Notes under the pieces: generated by a model
The model's database searches: none
What the model saw: only the letters and a program-made list of their open reading frames with translations
What the model was told of the DNA's origin: nothing
Shown: piece by piece, positions 7,865 to 17,258 of the stretch
How the letters are laid out: the number at the start of each line of letters is the position of its first letter
How positions within the stretch are numbered: the first letter of the stretch is position 1
NCBI RefSeq assembly: GCF_019285775.1
Contig: NZ_CP079105.1
Coordinates: 310,001 to 374,000, forward strand
From: Skermania piniformis
Lineage (GTDB): Bacteria > Actinomycetota > Actinomycetes > Mycobacteriales > Mycobacteriaceae
Direction of reading: 5' to 3'
DNA: 64,000 bases
Program-made: the position numbers and the translations under genes

Positions 7865-10800
7865 ATGGATTCACTCCCGGACCCCGAGTCGACGCAGTTG
7901 GGCCTGCGCCAGGACCTTGCCGCCGAGCTGGCAGCGGTTGGTCTGGCCGGGGCCCGCGAGGTCGGCCGGGGCGGCTTCGGGGTCGTGTACCGGTGTGTGC
8001 AGACCGAGCTCGACCGGGTCGTCGCGGTGAAGGTGCTCAACGGCGACATCGACGACGTTCATCGCGAGCGATTCGTGCGTGAGGAACGTGCGATGGGCAA
8101 GTTGTCCGGTCATCCGAACATCGTCGACATTCTGCAGGTCGACACCACGTTCAGCGGTCGCCCCTACATCGTGATGCCGTATCACGCCCGCGGCTCGCTC
8201 GGCGACATCGTGCGCACCCAGGGCCCGCTCGACTGGCCTGAGGCAACGCGCATCGTGGTGAAGTTGGCCGGGGCGGTGGAAAGCGCGCATCGGGTCGGCA
8301 TCCTGCACCGAGATGTGAAGCCGGCGAACGTCCTGCTCACCTCGTACGGTGAGCCGCAGCTGACCGATTTCGGAATCGCCCGGGTGAACGGTGGATTCCA
8401 AACGTCGACCGGCCTGATCGCCGGTTCGCCGGCGTTCATCGCACCCGAGGTGCTGCGCGGCCGGGAACCGACGCCGGCCTCCGATGTCTATTCCCTCGGT
8501 GCCACCCTGTTCTGCTTGCTGACCGGCCACGCTGCATTCGAGCGGCAGTCCGGTGAGAAGATCGTCGCGCAGTTCCTCCGGATCACCGAGCAGCCGATCC
8601 CCGATCTGCGGGATCAGGACATCCCGGCCGACGTGGCCGCGGTGATCGAATCGACGATGGCCACCGACCCGCGAGGTCGGCCGGACACCGCCGCCGAACT
8701 CGGCGCATTGTTGCGTGAGGTCCAGCAGCATCTCGGTCTGCCGGCGGACGAGATGGCGTTGCAGCTCGATGCCGACGAGGCGCCGATGGTGGTAACCGCA
8801 CCGATGACCACCGAGCGCGCGCCGCGACCCACCTGGACGCAAACCTTGCCGCGGCCGGCCAGCGCCAAGTTCCGGCCACCGAAGCACGCGTGGCCGCCGT
8901 TGGAACGGGCTCGGCTGATTCGGCGGCTGCGTGCCGGACGGGACCGCAAGCTGACCGTGATCCACGCGCCGGCCGGTTACGGCAAGACCACGCTGGCCGC
9001 GCAGTGGCGGGAGGTGCTGCTCGCCGAGGGAATCCCGGTCGCTTGGTTGTGCCTGGGCCGCGACGACGACAACGATGTCCGGTTTACCGGGCACCTGGTC
9101 GAGGCGGTCCGCCGGGCCCAGCCCGAACTGGGTGGCGACCTGGACGCGGAGTTGCAGCGCGGGCGCGGCGGCTCGGTGCAGTATGTGCTGTCCACCCTGA
9201 TCGATCAGATCGAGTCGGCCGGCACACCGATGGCGATCGTGCTCGACGACTGGCACACGGTTACCGCCGAGTCGGCCCGCGCGGCGATGGATTACCTGGT
9301 ACTACATGCCCGCGGCCCGGCGCAGCTGATCGTAACCTCGCGAACCCAGACGACGCTGGGGCTCAACGATCGGCGGGCGCGCGACGAGGTCACCGAGATC
9401 GACGCGTTGGCATTGCGGCTGACCGCCGAGGAGACTCGCGAGCTGTTGGTGGAACGGCACGGCCGGACGCTCGGGTTCGAGCAGTTGGCCCGGTTCCATG
9501 CGGCGACCGAAGGTTGGCCGGCGGCGGTCCAACTGGTTGCCCTGTCGCTCCGCGATCGGGTCGATGCGGACGAACTGCTCGATCGGATCAGCGGCGAACA
9601 GCACGCGATCGCCGAGTACCTGACCGACAACGTGCTCGCCGGCGTCGATCCGGCGCTGGTCGAATTTCTGACCGCGGTGTCGGTCGCCCACCGGGTCGAT
9701 CCCGCTCTTGCCATGGCGTTGTCCGGGGAATCCGACGGTGACGCGCTGCTGCGGGCGGCCGAACAGGCCAACCTGTTTCTCTATCGCACCCTGGACGATC
9801 CGGAATGGTTCCGCTTCCAGCCGTTGTTTGCCGACTATCTGCGGGCGCGTCTGGAGCGGCGTTATCCCGGCCGGCGCCGGGGGCTGCACCTGAAGGCCTC
9901 CCGATGGTTCGCCGAACATCAGATGCTGCGCGAATCGGTCGCCCATGCGAAAGCGGCGGCCGGCGTCGAACGCGCGATGGATCTGCTCGAGTCCGGCGGG
10001 CAGGAGTTGCTCACCTCGTCGCCGATGTCCGGCCTGATCAAGCTGGTGTCGAAACTTCCGGGCGAACCGGGACCCAACGGCAGACAACTGCTCGGCCGGT
10101 TCGGCGGCCTGCTGTCCCGCGGTGACGAGGTAGAGCCGGAGCAAGCCGCGCGCGCACGGCGATCGGCGGCGTTGCGCGCCGCGGATCAGGTGCGCGCCGA
10201 CCGGGACGAAGGGCTTGTCGAGCTGGTCGCCGACTGTCTGACGCACCCGGACCGCGAGCCGGTCTGGGTGGTGTCGGTCGCCGCCGACGTCACCGCGTAC
10301 GCCTCGATCTGTGCGTTCGACTTCGCCGGCGCCCGCGCCGTCCAAGATCGCGCAATGCCGTATCACCGGGCCGCAGCGGACCCGCTCGGGCAGGTCTACG
10401 GGCTGTGTTACCAGGGCATCGCCGCGCGCGAGCAGCTCGACGTGGCCGGTGCCACCGACTCGTTCGATCAGGCGTTGCAGGCGGCCGAGGACCGGGCCGG
10501 CGCGCGATCGCACGGGGCGCTGATGGTGACCGCCCTGGCCGGACAGGCCGCCTATCTCGCCGGTGACCTGACGACCGCCGAGGCGATGCTCGACGAAAGC
10601 CTGCGCAGCGCGAACAGCGTCGGCTTGGTGGATTTCATGATCGCGACCTACGTGATCGGTGCCCGGGTCAAGGCGATTCGGGGTGACGCAGGGGCCGCTC
10701 GGGAGCGGCTGCGCCGCGGTGCTGCGGTCGCCGCCGACCGTCGGCTGCCCCGGTTGGCCGTCCACGTCTACGAGGAACAGGCGCGCCTGGGCCTGGCCGA

Positions 10801-11143
10801 CGGGTCCCCGCCGACCGTGCCGGCGGCGACCGGTGGCGTCGCCGGACTGACTGCCGAGGTCGCCGAACGGGTACGAATCCGGCAGCTGCTCATGGCCGAT
10901 CGAGCGATCGACGCGGCGCGGCGGGCCCGCGCACTGCACGATCGGGTCGGTCGACACGATCGTCCGCTGGCCGCCGTCGAGGCCCGAATTCTGTACGCCC
11001 GGTGTCTGGCCGCCGCAGATCAGCGCGACGAAGCCGCGCAGGTGCTCGCCCCGGCCGTCGCTGCCTGCGATCGGACCGGCTGGTCACGTCTGCTCGACGA
11101 CGCCGGTCCGGAGATCGCGACGTTGCGTGGCCGCTCCGGGTGA
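7865..11143 (+). CDS. pknK: PknK-like serine/threonine kinase fused to a MalT-type ATPase
   Basis: A 1092-residue signalling protein. Residues 25-290 form a Ser/Thr kinase: glycine loop VGRGGFGVVY (33-42), Lys56 in VAVKVL, HRDVKPANVLL with catalytic Asp150, and DFG at 168-170. After a linker, a STAND/MalT-like NTPase carries HAPAGYGKTTLA (367-378) and Walker B IVLDDWHTV. The C-terminal half is helical and TPR-like. No LuxR-type helix-turn-helix could be recognised at the C-terminus, so it would not bind DNA directly as MalT does. The architecture and length match M. tuberculosis PknK (Rv3080c), which phosphorylates the regulator VirS; no VirS homologue is in this window. The ATG at 7865 was chosen for GAGGTGA 5 bases upstream; longer frames would begin inside the fadB terminator. 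It is apparently monocistronic. Confidence 0.88.
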   Translation: MDSLPDPESTQLGLRQDLAAELAAVGLAGAREVGRGGFGVVYRCVQTELDRVVAVKVLNGDIDDVHRERFVREERAMGKLSGHPNIVDILQVDTTFSGRPYIVMPYHARGSLGDIVRTQGPLDWPEATRIVVKLAGAVESAHRVGILHRDVKPANVLLTSYGEPQLTDFGIARVNGGFQTSTGLIAGSPAFIAPEVLRGREPTPASDVYSLGATLFCLLTGHAAFERQSGEKIVAQFLRITEQPIPDLRDQDIPADVAAVIESTMATDPRGRPDTAAELGALLREVQQHLGLPADEMALQLDADEAPMVVTAPMTTERAPRPTWTQTLPRPASAKFRPPKHAWPPLERARLIRRLRAGRDRKLTVIHAPAGYGKTTLAAQWREVLLAEGIPVAWLCLGRDDDNDVRFTGHLVEAVRRAQPELGGDLDAELQRGRGGSVQYVLSTLIDQIESAGTPMAIVLDDWHTVTAESARAAMDYLVLHARGPAQLIVTSRTQTTLGLNDRRARDEVTEIDALALRLTAEETRELLVERHGRTLGFEQLARFHAATEGWPAAVQLVALSLRDRVDADELLDRISGEQHAIAEYLTDNVLAGVDPALVEFLTAVSVAHRVDPALAMALSGESDGDALLRAAEQANLFLYRTLDDPEWFRFQPLFADYLRARLERRYPGRRRGLHLKASRWFAEHQMLRESVAHAKAAAGVERAMDLLESGGQELLTSSPMSGLIKLVSKLPGEPGPNGRQLLGRFGGLLSRGDEVEPEQAARARRSAALRAADQVRADRDEGLVELVADCLTHPDREPVWVVSVAADVTAYASICAFDFAGARAVQDRAMPYHRAAADPLGQVYGLCYQGIAAREQLDVAGATDSFDQALQAAEDRAGARSHGALMVTALAGQAAYLAGDLTTAEAMLDESLRSANSVGLVDFMIATYVIGARVKAIRGDAGAARERLRRGAAVAADRRLPRLAVHVYEEQARLGLADGSPPTVPAATGGVAGLTAEVAERVRIRQLLMADRAIDAARRARALHDRVGRHDRPLAAVEARILYARCLAAADQRDEAAQVLAPAVAACDRTGWSRLLDDAGPEIATLRGRSG

Positions 11144-11262
11144 TCGGTGTCACAACCGGAAGATCCGACTCGGCAGCGTCGCGGCGGATTCGGTCCTACC
11201 ATCGGCAGACATGCCGGCCCGGTGTCCGACGTGGTCGGCCATCGCTCGCCGAGGAGTTTTCG

Positions 11263-11727
11263 ATGCCGCTGACCGACGTTCCCACCATCGAGGTGTCCAC
11301 CGAGATCGCCGCGGCGCCGTCGACGGTCTGGTCGTTGGTCTCCGACCCGCGCAACATCGCGCGGTGGAGCCCGCAGAACTTCAAGACCTTCCTGCGCGGC
11401 CGGCCGCAGGTCGGGGCGAAGTTCGTCAACCTCAATCGACGTGGGCTGCTGATCTGGCCGACCCAGTCGATGATCGTCCGATACGACCCGGAGCGGGAGA
11501 TGGCGTTTCGGGTCCGGGAGAACTGGACCGTCTGGAGCTTCGTCGTCGAGCCGACCGCAACCGGCACCACACTGATCGAACGCCGTGAAGCGCCCAAGGG
11601 CATCTCGGATCTGTCGGTGCGGCTGACCAACATGGCCTTCGGCGGCACCGACGCGTTCGCCGCGGAACTGCGCGACGGCATGACCGACACCCTGGCCAAG
11701 ATCAAGGCGGAGGCGGAACGCGGCTGA
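11263..11727 (+). CDS. SRPBCC-family protein
   Basis: A 154-residue START-like (SRPBCC/polyketide cyclase) fold. The N-terminus reads VSTEIAAAPSTVWSLVSDPRNIARWSP, the first strand and helix pair of the family, and a C-terminal long helix contains FAAELRDGMTDTLAKIKAEAE. Such domains bind hydrophobic ligands or catalyse cyclisations; no substrate can be inferred. The ATG at 11263 has GAGGAG ideally placed. The gene stands alone between the kinase and a convergent glyoxalase-fold gene. Confidence 0.8.
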   Translation: MPLTDVPTIEVSTEIAAAPSTVWSLVSDPRNIARWSPQNFKTFLRGRPQVGAKFVNLNRRGLLIWPTQSMIVRYDPEREMAFRVRENWTVWSFVVEPTATGTTLIERREAPKGISDLSVRLTNMAFGGTDAFAAELRDGMTDTLAKIKAEAERG

Positions 11728-11749
11728 CGCCGCGCCGCCTCGCCTCGCG

Positions 11750-12139
11750 TCAGAGCGGAGCGAACAGGTCGACGCCGTGCCCGTCCGGATCGTGCACGAC
11801 CGCGTACCGCTGACCCCAGAACGCGTCCCACGGCGCGCGGTGGCCGGTGTAGCCGGCGTCGACCAGCCGGGTGTAGGTGGCGTCCACCTCGGTCGGGGAG
11901 TCGAGCAGAAACGCCAGGCTGATCGTGTTGCCCGGCCGCGGCTCGAAATCCGGGTCGAAGGACTGGACGGTCGATACGGCGTCCCAGGCGAGCCGGATAC
12001 CGCCCGGCAGCGTCACCTCGACGTGCGGTTCGTCGTCCGCGGCGGCCGGCAGGTCCAGGCCGAGCCGACGGTAGAACGCGAGTGAACGAGCCATGTCGGC
12101 GACCACGATGCCGATCAGATCGAAACGGGGAGTTGGCAT
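11750..12139 (-). CDS. VOC (glyoxalase/bleomycin-resistance fold) family protein
   Basis: A 129-residue vicinal-oxygen-chelate protein. It starts MPTPRFDLIGIVVADMARSLAFYRRLGLDL and ends with VVHDPDGHGVDLFAP, the typical C-terminal metal-site motif with the Asp/Glu-type ligand region. Both beta-alpha-beta-beta-beta modules are present. The internal ATG at 12139 was chosen because residues upstream of it in the open frame do not resemble the fold. Members include glyoxalases, dioxygenases and resistance proteins; which one applies cannot be told. Confidence 0.8.
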   Translation of the reverse strand: MPTPRFDLIGIVVADMARSLAFYRRLGLDLPAAADDEPHVEVTLPGGIRLAWDAVSTVQSFDPDFEPRPGNTISLAFLLDSPTEVDATYTRLVDAGYTGHRAPWDAFWGQRYAVVHDPDGHGVDLFAPL

Positions 12140-12180
12140 CGGGTAAGCATGCCGTCCGGCGTGGCCGTCGGCGACGGCGG

Positions 12181-13548
12181 TCAGGCGTTCCACCAGGGCC
12201 GCAGCGGCAAGGTGCTGCGGCCGTCCGGGCCCAGCTTGGTGGCGAGCACGTGGTGTAGCTGGATCACGTTGCGCTCGAACCCGAGTCGGGAACCGGCCAG
12301 GTACAGGCCCCACACCTTGGCGGTGCCTTCGCCGACCTCGGCGACGCAGGCGTCCCAGTTGCGGACCAGGTTGTCGCACCACTGCTCCAGTGTGAGTGCA
12401 TAGTGCTCACGCAGGTTCTCTTCGTGCACGACCTCCATCCCGATGTCCTGGATGTCGGAGATGATCCGGCCGGAGCCGGTCAGCTCCCCGTCGGGAAACA
12501 CATACCGGTCGATGAAGTCGCCCGCCCGGGCGGCGCGCAGGTTGCCCGGCCGGGTGATGCAGTGGTTCAGGAACAGGCCGCCGTCGCGCAGCTTGCGCTG
12601 GACGAAACCGAAGTAGTCGGGATAGTTGGTCACGCCGATGTGCTCGGTCAGGCCGATCGAGGACACGGCGTCGAACTCGGTCTCGGTGACGTCCCGGTAG
12701 TCGCTGTGCCGCACCTCGGCGAGTCCGGTCAGCCCCTCGTCGGCGATCGCCTTCTGTGCCCACTCGGCTTGCCGGCGGGACAGCGTTGCGCCGACCACCC
12801 GGACCCCGCGGCGGGCCGCGTAGCGGACCATCCCGCCCCAGCCGCAACCGATGTCGAGCAGCCGGTCGCCGTCGGTCAGGCGCAACTTGTCGAAGATCAA
12901 CCGGTACTTGTTCTCTTGCGCCTGCTCCAGCGACCACGCCCGATCTTCGTAGCAGGCGCAGGTGTACGTCATCGACGGGCCCAGTACATGCTCGTAGAAC
13001 GTGTTCGAAACGTCGTAGTGGTGCGAGATCGCCTCGGCGTCGCGGGTCCGCGAGTGGCGGAGGCCGTCGGTGAGCCGGCGCCAGCGGGCCGGCGATTCCT
13101 GCGGCGGCGGGGCGACCGGACGGAATACGTCCCAGCCGAGCGACCGGGTGATCGCCGCGATCTGCAGCGCGTTCGGCCGGCGCAGTTTCAGATCGCTGAT
13201 CGCGCGCAGGATCGGGTACGGATTGCCGGGCTCGATCCCGTCGACCCCCAGGTCACCGGCGACGTAGGCGCGGGCCAGGCCGAGATCGCCCGGGGCTGCG
13301 GCCAGATAATGCACCCCTCGACGAGTGCGCAGATCCAGCGTGTAGGGCGATTCGGCGGGACCGGTGCTGCTGCCGTCGTAGGCGGTCACCCGGACCGGCA
13401 GGTCGCCGTCCACCAGGAGCCCGAACGCTTCCGCGACGGACAGTTTGCGGGTCAGGTCGACGAGGTTTTCGGCGGGATCGCGGAACACGGCGTCCTTCAG
13501 GCTCGTCATATCGCGGAGGTTGGACACGTCCCGGAGGTTGGGGGTCAC
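12181..13548 (-). CDS. Cyclopropane-fatty-acyl-phospholipid synthase family methyltransferase
   Basis: A 455-residue SAM-dependent lipid methyltransferase. After a roughly 170-residue N-terminal domain come AISHHYDVSNTFYEHVLG (173-190), MTYTCACYED with a likely active-site cysteine near residue 199, and the SAM motif LLDIGCGWGGM (230-240). It starts at a GTG that overlaps the stop of the upstream FAD oxidoreductase by 4 bases, so the two are translationally coupled. This pair and its distance from dnaX match M. tuberculosis Rv3719-Rv3720. Related pairs (TmsB/BfaB with TmsA/BfaA) make 10-methyl branched fatty acids such as tuberculostearate: the methyltransferase adds a methylene to oleoyl lipid and the FAD enzyme reduces it. 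Cyclopropanation is the alternative. Confidence 0.9.
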   Translation of the reverse strand: MTPNLRDVSNLRDMTSLKDAVFRDPAENLVDLTRKLSVAEAFGLLVDGDLPVRVTAYDGSSTGPAESPYTLDLRTRRGVHYLAAAPGDLGLARAYVAGDLGVDGIEPGNPYPILRAISDLKLRRPNALQIAAITRSLGWDVFRPVAPPPQESPARWRRLTDGLRHSRTRDAEAISHHYDVSNTFYEHVLGPSMTYTCACYEDRAWSLEQAQENKYRLIFDKLRLTDGDRLLDIGCGWGGMVRYAARRGVRVVGATLSRRQAEWAQKAIADEGLTGLAEVRHSDYRDVTETEFDAVSSIGLTEHIGVTNYPDYFGFVQRKLRDGGLFLNHCITRPGNLRAARAGDFIDRYVFPDGELTGSGRIISDIQDIGMEVVHEENLREHYALTLEQWCDNLVRNWDACVAEVGEGTAKVWGLYLAGSRLGFERNVIQLHHVLATKLGPDGRSTLPLRPWWNA

Positions 13549-14957
13549 TGTCGTTGCACCGCCTTTGCATATAGGTCGAGAAGTCGATCGTGCGGGTCGT
13601 AACTGTTTTTGAGCGAGGGATATTCGTCGCCGCCGTAGAGTACGGCGAACTCGTCGGCGGTGTAGAAGGCGTCGGAGTAGAGCGATTTATGCCCGCCGAG
13701 CTCGGCCACCTTGTGCTCGATGGCGCGGTTCGCCGCCCCGGGCGCATCGACGGCGGCCGGCACCGACGACCAGAATCCGATGTTGACGTAGGTGCGCTCC
13801 GGTTCGAGTGGGTACAGCGGCCACGGTCGTGGCCCGCCGACCGGACCGGGCTCGCGCAACCGCAACGGGCACAGCCAGATCGGCTCGATCGGTATCTCAC
13901 GCAGGAACCAGTCGAGGAAGCCGGCGGTTTGCTCGATCGGGACTTCGATGTCCTGCACCACCCGCTCGCGCGGCGGATTGCCGCGCCGCGCCTCGAGCCG
14001 GTCGGCGACGCCGTAGCGCTGGTCGAGGGCGATCAGCTTCCAGTAGAAGCTGCTGCGCCGGTAGCGTTTCGGCCAGAACCGGCGAATCCGTGGGTGCTGC
14101 GCGCCGAACGCTCGCGAGCACCAGAACCAGTCGGTGTCCCAGCGCCACAGATAGTCGTGCACGGTCAATCGGTCGGTGGACCGGCGCCGAATCGAGCGGT
14201 AGTAGATGTCCATCCCGGTGTAGTCGCTGACCGGTCCGGGCTCGTCGGTCTGTCGGCCCAGGGTGAGGTAGCACTCGTCGCGACCGAACACCACGCCGTC
14301 CAGATAGTCGACCCGCTCGCCGGCGTAGCTCCGTTCCGTCACCACGGCATCCATGGTTTCCTGCGCCGCGGACAGCTCGGCAAACCGGAGATGACGTAGG
14401 GCGACGAACGGCAGCACCGGCTCCAGTTCGATCTTCAGTCGGGTGGCGTAGCCGAGGGTCCCGTACGAGTTCGGGAAACCGCGGTACAGCCGAGAATCGC
14501 CGGGCCCGCTCGGTGGGGTCGCGCGGACGATAGCGCCGTCACCGGTGAGCACATCCAGCTCGAGCACCGACTCGTGCGGCAGCCCGTTGCGGAACGAGCT
14601 GGATTCGATCCCGAGTCCGGTGACCGCACCGCCCAGGGTGATCGTTTTCAGCTGGGGCACGACCAGCGGCGCGAGGCCGTGCGGGAGCGTGGCGGCGACC
14701 AGGTCCTCGTAGGTGGTCATGCCGCCGACGTCGGCCGTGCGGGCGCCCGGATCGACGGCGATCACCCGGGCGAGACCCGAGACGTCCAGGCCGGGCGCCG
14801 TGGTTTCGGCGCGGGCGCGGAAGAGGTTGGACGTCTTCTTCGCCAGTCGCACGGTTGCCTGCGGCGGGATCGCCCGGTAGCTCGCCAGCAGGGTCTGCAC
14901 GGCAGCCCGGTGCGCTGCTTCGCTGGGTATCGGGTCGCGACCGGCGGTCACTGGCAT
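13545..14957 (-). CDS. FAD-binding oxidoreductase, partner of the lipid methyltransferase
   Basis: A 470-residue flavoprotein of the FAD-linked oxidase (PCMH-type) class, resembling DHCR24 and TmsA/BfaA. The FAD domain shows VIAVDPGARTADVGGMTTYE and LKTITLGGAVTGLGIESSS, the loops that hold the pyrophosphate, before about residue 200. A C-terminal cap domain rich in Trp, Tyr and Arg follows. It is first in a two-gene operon with the methyltransferase (4-base overlap). By analogy with TmsA it would reduce the methylene intermediate to a mid-chain methyl branch; this is inference from gene pairing. A generic sterol- or lipid-type reductase is the alternative. Confidence 0.82.
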   Translation of the reverse strand: MPVTAGRDPIPSEAAHRAAVQTLLASYRAIPPQATVRLAKKTSNLFRARAETTAPGLDVSGLARVIAVDPGARTADVGGMTTYEDLVAATLPHGLAPLVVPQLKTITLGGAVTGLGIESSSFRNGLPHESVLELDVLTGDGAIVRATPPSGPGDSRLYRGFPNSYGTLGYATRLKIELEPVLPFVALRHLRFAELSAAQETMDAVVTERSYAGERVDYLDGVVFGRDECYLTLGRQTDEPGPVSDYTGMDIYYRSIRRRSTDRLTVHDYLWRWDTDWFWCSRAFGAQHPRIRRFWPKRYRRSSFYWKLIALDQRYGVADRLEARRGNPPRERVVQDIEVPIEQTAGFLDWFLREIPIEPIWLCPLRLREPGPVGGPRPWPLYPLEPERTYVNIGFWSSVPAAVDAPGAANRAIEHKVAELGGHKSLYSDAFYTADEFAVLYGGDEYPSLKNSYDPHDRLLDLYAKAVQRQ

Positions 14958-15088
14958 ACCCCGAAGTTAGTCGGAGTCAACTCGTTCGGCCACCGAAGGA
15001 ACCTTCCGGTCCGGGTAGGCTGCAGACTCGGCGGGCGATCTGCCCGGTTGGCAACAGAACAGCAATTTCTATCAGGGAGACGGTGCCC

Positions 15089-15523
15089 GTGGGCGAAGTA
15101 TCCGCAGTCAGTTCGATCACCGTGTCGGTCGATCCCGCCCGAGCGCTTGCGGCGATCGTCGACTACCAGACGGTTCGGCCGCGCATCCTGCCGGCGCAGT
15201 ACCGTGATTACCGCGTGGTCGCGGGCGGTATCGGCGCCGGCACCGTCGCCGAATGGACGCTGCAGGCGACGTCCAAGCGGGTCCGCAAGGTGCGGGCCAC
15301 CGTCGAGGTGGTCGACAACGTCGTCACCGAGACCGACGCGAACTCGTCGATGGTGACCACCTGGACCGTGACGCCGAGCGGCAGCAGCGCGCAGGTGGAG
15401 CTGGCTACTCGCTGGCAGGGTGCCGGCGGGATCGGCGGCATCTTCGAAGGCATCTTCGCCCCGATCGGCCTGCGCAAGATCCAGGACGAGCTGTTGGCGA
15501 ATCTGGCCCGGGAACTGAGCTGA
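15089..15523 (+). CDS. SRPBCC-family protein (Rv3718c-like)
   Basis: A 144-residue START-like protein. SSITVSVDPARALAAIVDY opens the fold and an amphipathic helix, IGLRKIQDELLANLAREL, closes it. The position beside the methyltransferase/FAD pair and upstream of ybaB-recR corresponds to M. tuberculosis Rv3718c. Two in-frame GTG codons exist (15083, 15089); I prefer the second because AGGGAG is then 9 bases away instead of 3. Ligand unknown. A strong two-way terminator follows the stop. Confidence 0.8.
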   Translation: MGEVSAVSSITVSVDPARALAAIVDYQTVRPRILPAQYRDYRVVAGGIGAGTVAEWTLQATSKRVRKVRATVEVVDNVVTETDANSSMVTTWTVTPSGSSAQVELATRWQGAGGIGGIFEGIFAPIGLRKIQDELLANLARELS

Positions 15524-15526
15524 GCG

Positions 15527-15565
15527 CGACGCGCGCCCGCCGGCGAGACCGGTGGGCGCGCGTCG
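15527..15565. terminator. Bidirectional terminator between convergent genes
   Basis: A 17-base-pair stem with one G-T wobble: 15527-15543 pairs with 15549-15565 around a CGAGA loop. It lies immediately after the SRPBCC stop and just beyond the end of the convergent secreted-protein gene, so it can serve both. Confidence 0.8.
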
Positions 15566-15576
15566 GGTCGCCTGGT

Positions 15577-16125
15577 TCAGGACAGGATGAAGGTGAGCAG
15601 GGGGGTCTTCTCGCCGGCTTCTCGGCGCCACCACGAGTAACCGAACCAGACGCCGGGCGTCACCTCGCGGATCTCGTCCACGATGAACGGCGCCGGCGAG
15701 TTGGTGTAATCGAGCACCCAGGCCGGCTTTCCGTCGAGTGGTGACGGACCCAACCGCACGTCGGCGTTCACCATGTCGCCGGCGATGGTCTGATTGGTCA
15801 GGTACCCGCCGCTCCCGCCGGTGAAGAACACCTTGCCGTACCAGAGTGGGGAGGCGATCGGCACCATGATCGACGGGGTGTTGACCAGGCCGGCCTTCCG
15901 GCCGTTCGGCACGGTGCCCGGGGTGGCCTTCGAGTAGATGTCGTAGAGCTGGTAGCCGTTGCATTTGGTGTTCAGCGCGGCGACGGTCGCGGCGCGATTA
16001 TCCGGCTGCAGCACACAGTCGCCGCCGTACGAGATGGGCTCCGCGGCAGCGGCTTGGCCGGCGCCGAAAAGAGGAGCGGCCATGAGCAGCGCGGTGAGAG
16101 CGAGCTTGGTTCGGAACATGCGCAT
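15577..16125 (-). CDS. Secreted protein of unknown function
   Basis: A 182-residue protein with a clear Sec signal peptide: MRMFRTKLALTALLMAAPLF followed by an AxA-type site around AAAAEP. The mature part has two cysteines in GGDCVLQPD and NTKCNGYQL, which could form a disulphide. It ends PGVWFGYSWWRREAGEKTP. No family is recognised with certainty. Its last 50 residues resemble the C-terminus of the frameshifted gene at 43905-44434 (both have a VR-x-V-x-PG segment, then aromatics, then an FIL ending), so the two may be distant relatives. It stands alone and is divergent from ybaB. Confidence 0.75.
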   Translation of the reverse strand: MRMFRTKLALTALLMAAPLFGAGQAAAAEPISYGGDCVLQPDNRAATVAALNTKCNGYQLYDIYSKATPGTVPNGRKAGLVNTPSIMVPIASPLWYGKVFFTGGSGGYLTNQTIAGDMVNADVRLGPSPLDGKPAWVLDYTNSPAPFIVDEIREVTPGVWFGYSWWRREAGEKTPLLTFILS

Positions 16126-16252
16126 GCTAAAGCTGCCTCCGCGAGGTAACTGGACGATTGCTTCTAGAGCACATCGAAACCACGTACTTTTCCGTTACTT
16201 TAACGCGCCCGGCTAGGCTGAGGACGGATACGCCGCGCACGAGAGGATCGTT

Positions 16253-16594
16253 ATGCAGCCAGGTGAGCCGCCGGATATGCAGCAATTGTTCGCGCAAGCC
16301 CAGCAGATGCAGCAGGCGCTGCTCGCCGCGCAGGCCGAGATTGCCGTCACCGAGGTTTCCGGCGAGGCGGGCGGCGGTTTGGTGCGCGCGACCGTCAAGG
16401 GCAGCGGTGAGCTGGTCGCGTTGACCATCGATCCGAAGGTGGTCGATCCGGATGACGTGGAGACCCTGCAGGACTTGGTGATCGGCGCGGTCAACGCCGC
16501 GGGCGGGAATGCGCAGCGGTTGGCAAGCGAGAAGATGGGCCCGCTCGCCGGTGCGCTCGGCGGGTCCGGATTGCCGGGCCTGCCCGGCAGGTAG
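16253..16594 (+). CDS. ybaB: YbaB/EbfC-family nucleoid-associated protein
   Basis: A 113-residue DNA-binding protein that forms tweezer-like dimers and usually precedes recR. It begins with a Gln-rich helix ([20 protein letters not shown]) and contains [25 protein letters not shown], the family core. The C-terminal tail is Gly/Leu/Pro-rich. The ATG at 16253 has GAGAGGA upstream. recR begins 55 bases after its stop, as in most bacteria. Confidence 0.93.
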   Translation: MQPGEPPDMQQLFAQAQQMQQALLAAQAEIAVTEVSGEAGGGLVRATVKGSGELVALTIDPKVVDPDDVETLQDLVIGAVNAAGGNAQRLASEKMGPLAGALGGSGLPGLPGR

Positions 16595-16649
16595 CCGGCG
16601 CTCGGTTCCGGGACATAGTTCGCCAGTACTGCCCGCCGAAAGGAACGTG

Positions 16650-17258
16650 TTGTTCGAGGGCCCGGTTCAGGACCTGATCGACGAACTCGGCAAGCTCCCC
16701 GGTATCGGTCCGAAAAGCGCTCAACGTATTGCTTTTCATCTACTGTCGGTCGAACCGCCGGATATCGAACGGCTGCAGAATGCGCTGCAACGGGTTCGGG
16801 ACGGGGTGCAATTCTGCGTGGTGTGCGGCACGGTCTCCGACGCCGAACAATGCCGGATCTGCGCCGATCCGCGTCGCGACCGCACCATGATCTGTGTGGT
16901 CGAGGAGCCGAAAGATGTGCAGGCGATCGAGCGGACCCGCGAGTTCCGGGGCCGGTATCACGTGCTCGGCGGCGCGCTCGATCCGCTCAGCGGCGTCGGC
17001 CCGGACCAGTTGCGGATCCGGGAACTGCTCACGCGGATCGGTAATCAGTCCGACGGGGTGGACGTCGCCGAGGTGATCATCGCCACCGACCCGAACACCG
17101 AAGGCGAGGCGACGGCCACCTACCTGGTCCGGATGCTGCGAGATTTTCCCGGGCTGTCGGTCACCCGGTTGGCGTCCGGACTGCCGATGGGTGGGGATCT
17201 GGAGTTCGCCGACGAGCTCACCCTGGGTCGGGCACTGTCCGGTAGGCGGGCGATGTGA
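16650..17258 (+). CDS. recR: Recombination mediator protein RecR
   Basis: A 202-residue protein that acts with RecF/RecO to load RecA on gapped [22 protein letters not shown] at the N-terminus carries the helix-hairpin-helix. A zinc site is formed by Cys56, Cys59, Cys68 and Cys71, and a Toprim domain follows ([14 protein letters not shown], then [16 protein letters not shown]). The start is probably TTG at 16650: AAAGGA lies 5 bases upstream and the N-terminus then equals that of mycobacterial RecR. A GTG one codon earlier is possible but too close to the ribosome binding site. The stop overlaps the next start (GTGA). Confidence 0.95.
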   Translation: MFEGPVQDLIDELGKLPGIGPKSAQRIAFHLLSVEPPDIERLQNALQRVRDGVQFCVVCGTVSDAEQCRICADPRRDRTMICVVEEPKDVQAIERTREFRGRYHVLGGALDPLSGVGPDQLRIRELLTRIGNQSDGVDVAEVIIATDPNTEGEATATYLVRMLRDFPGLSVTRLASGLPMGGDLEFADELTLGRALSGRRAM

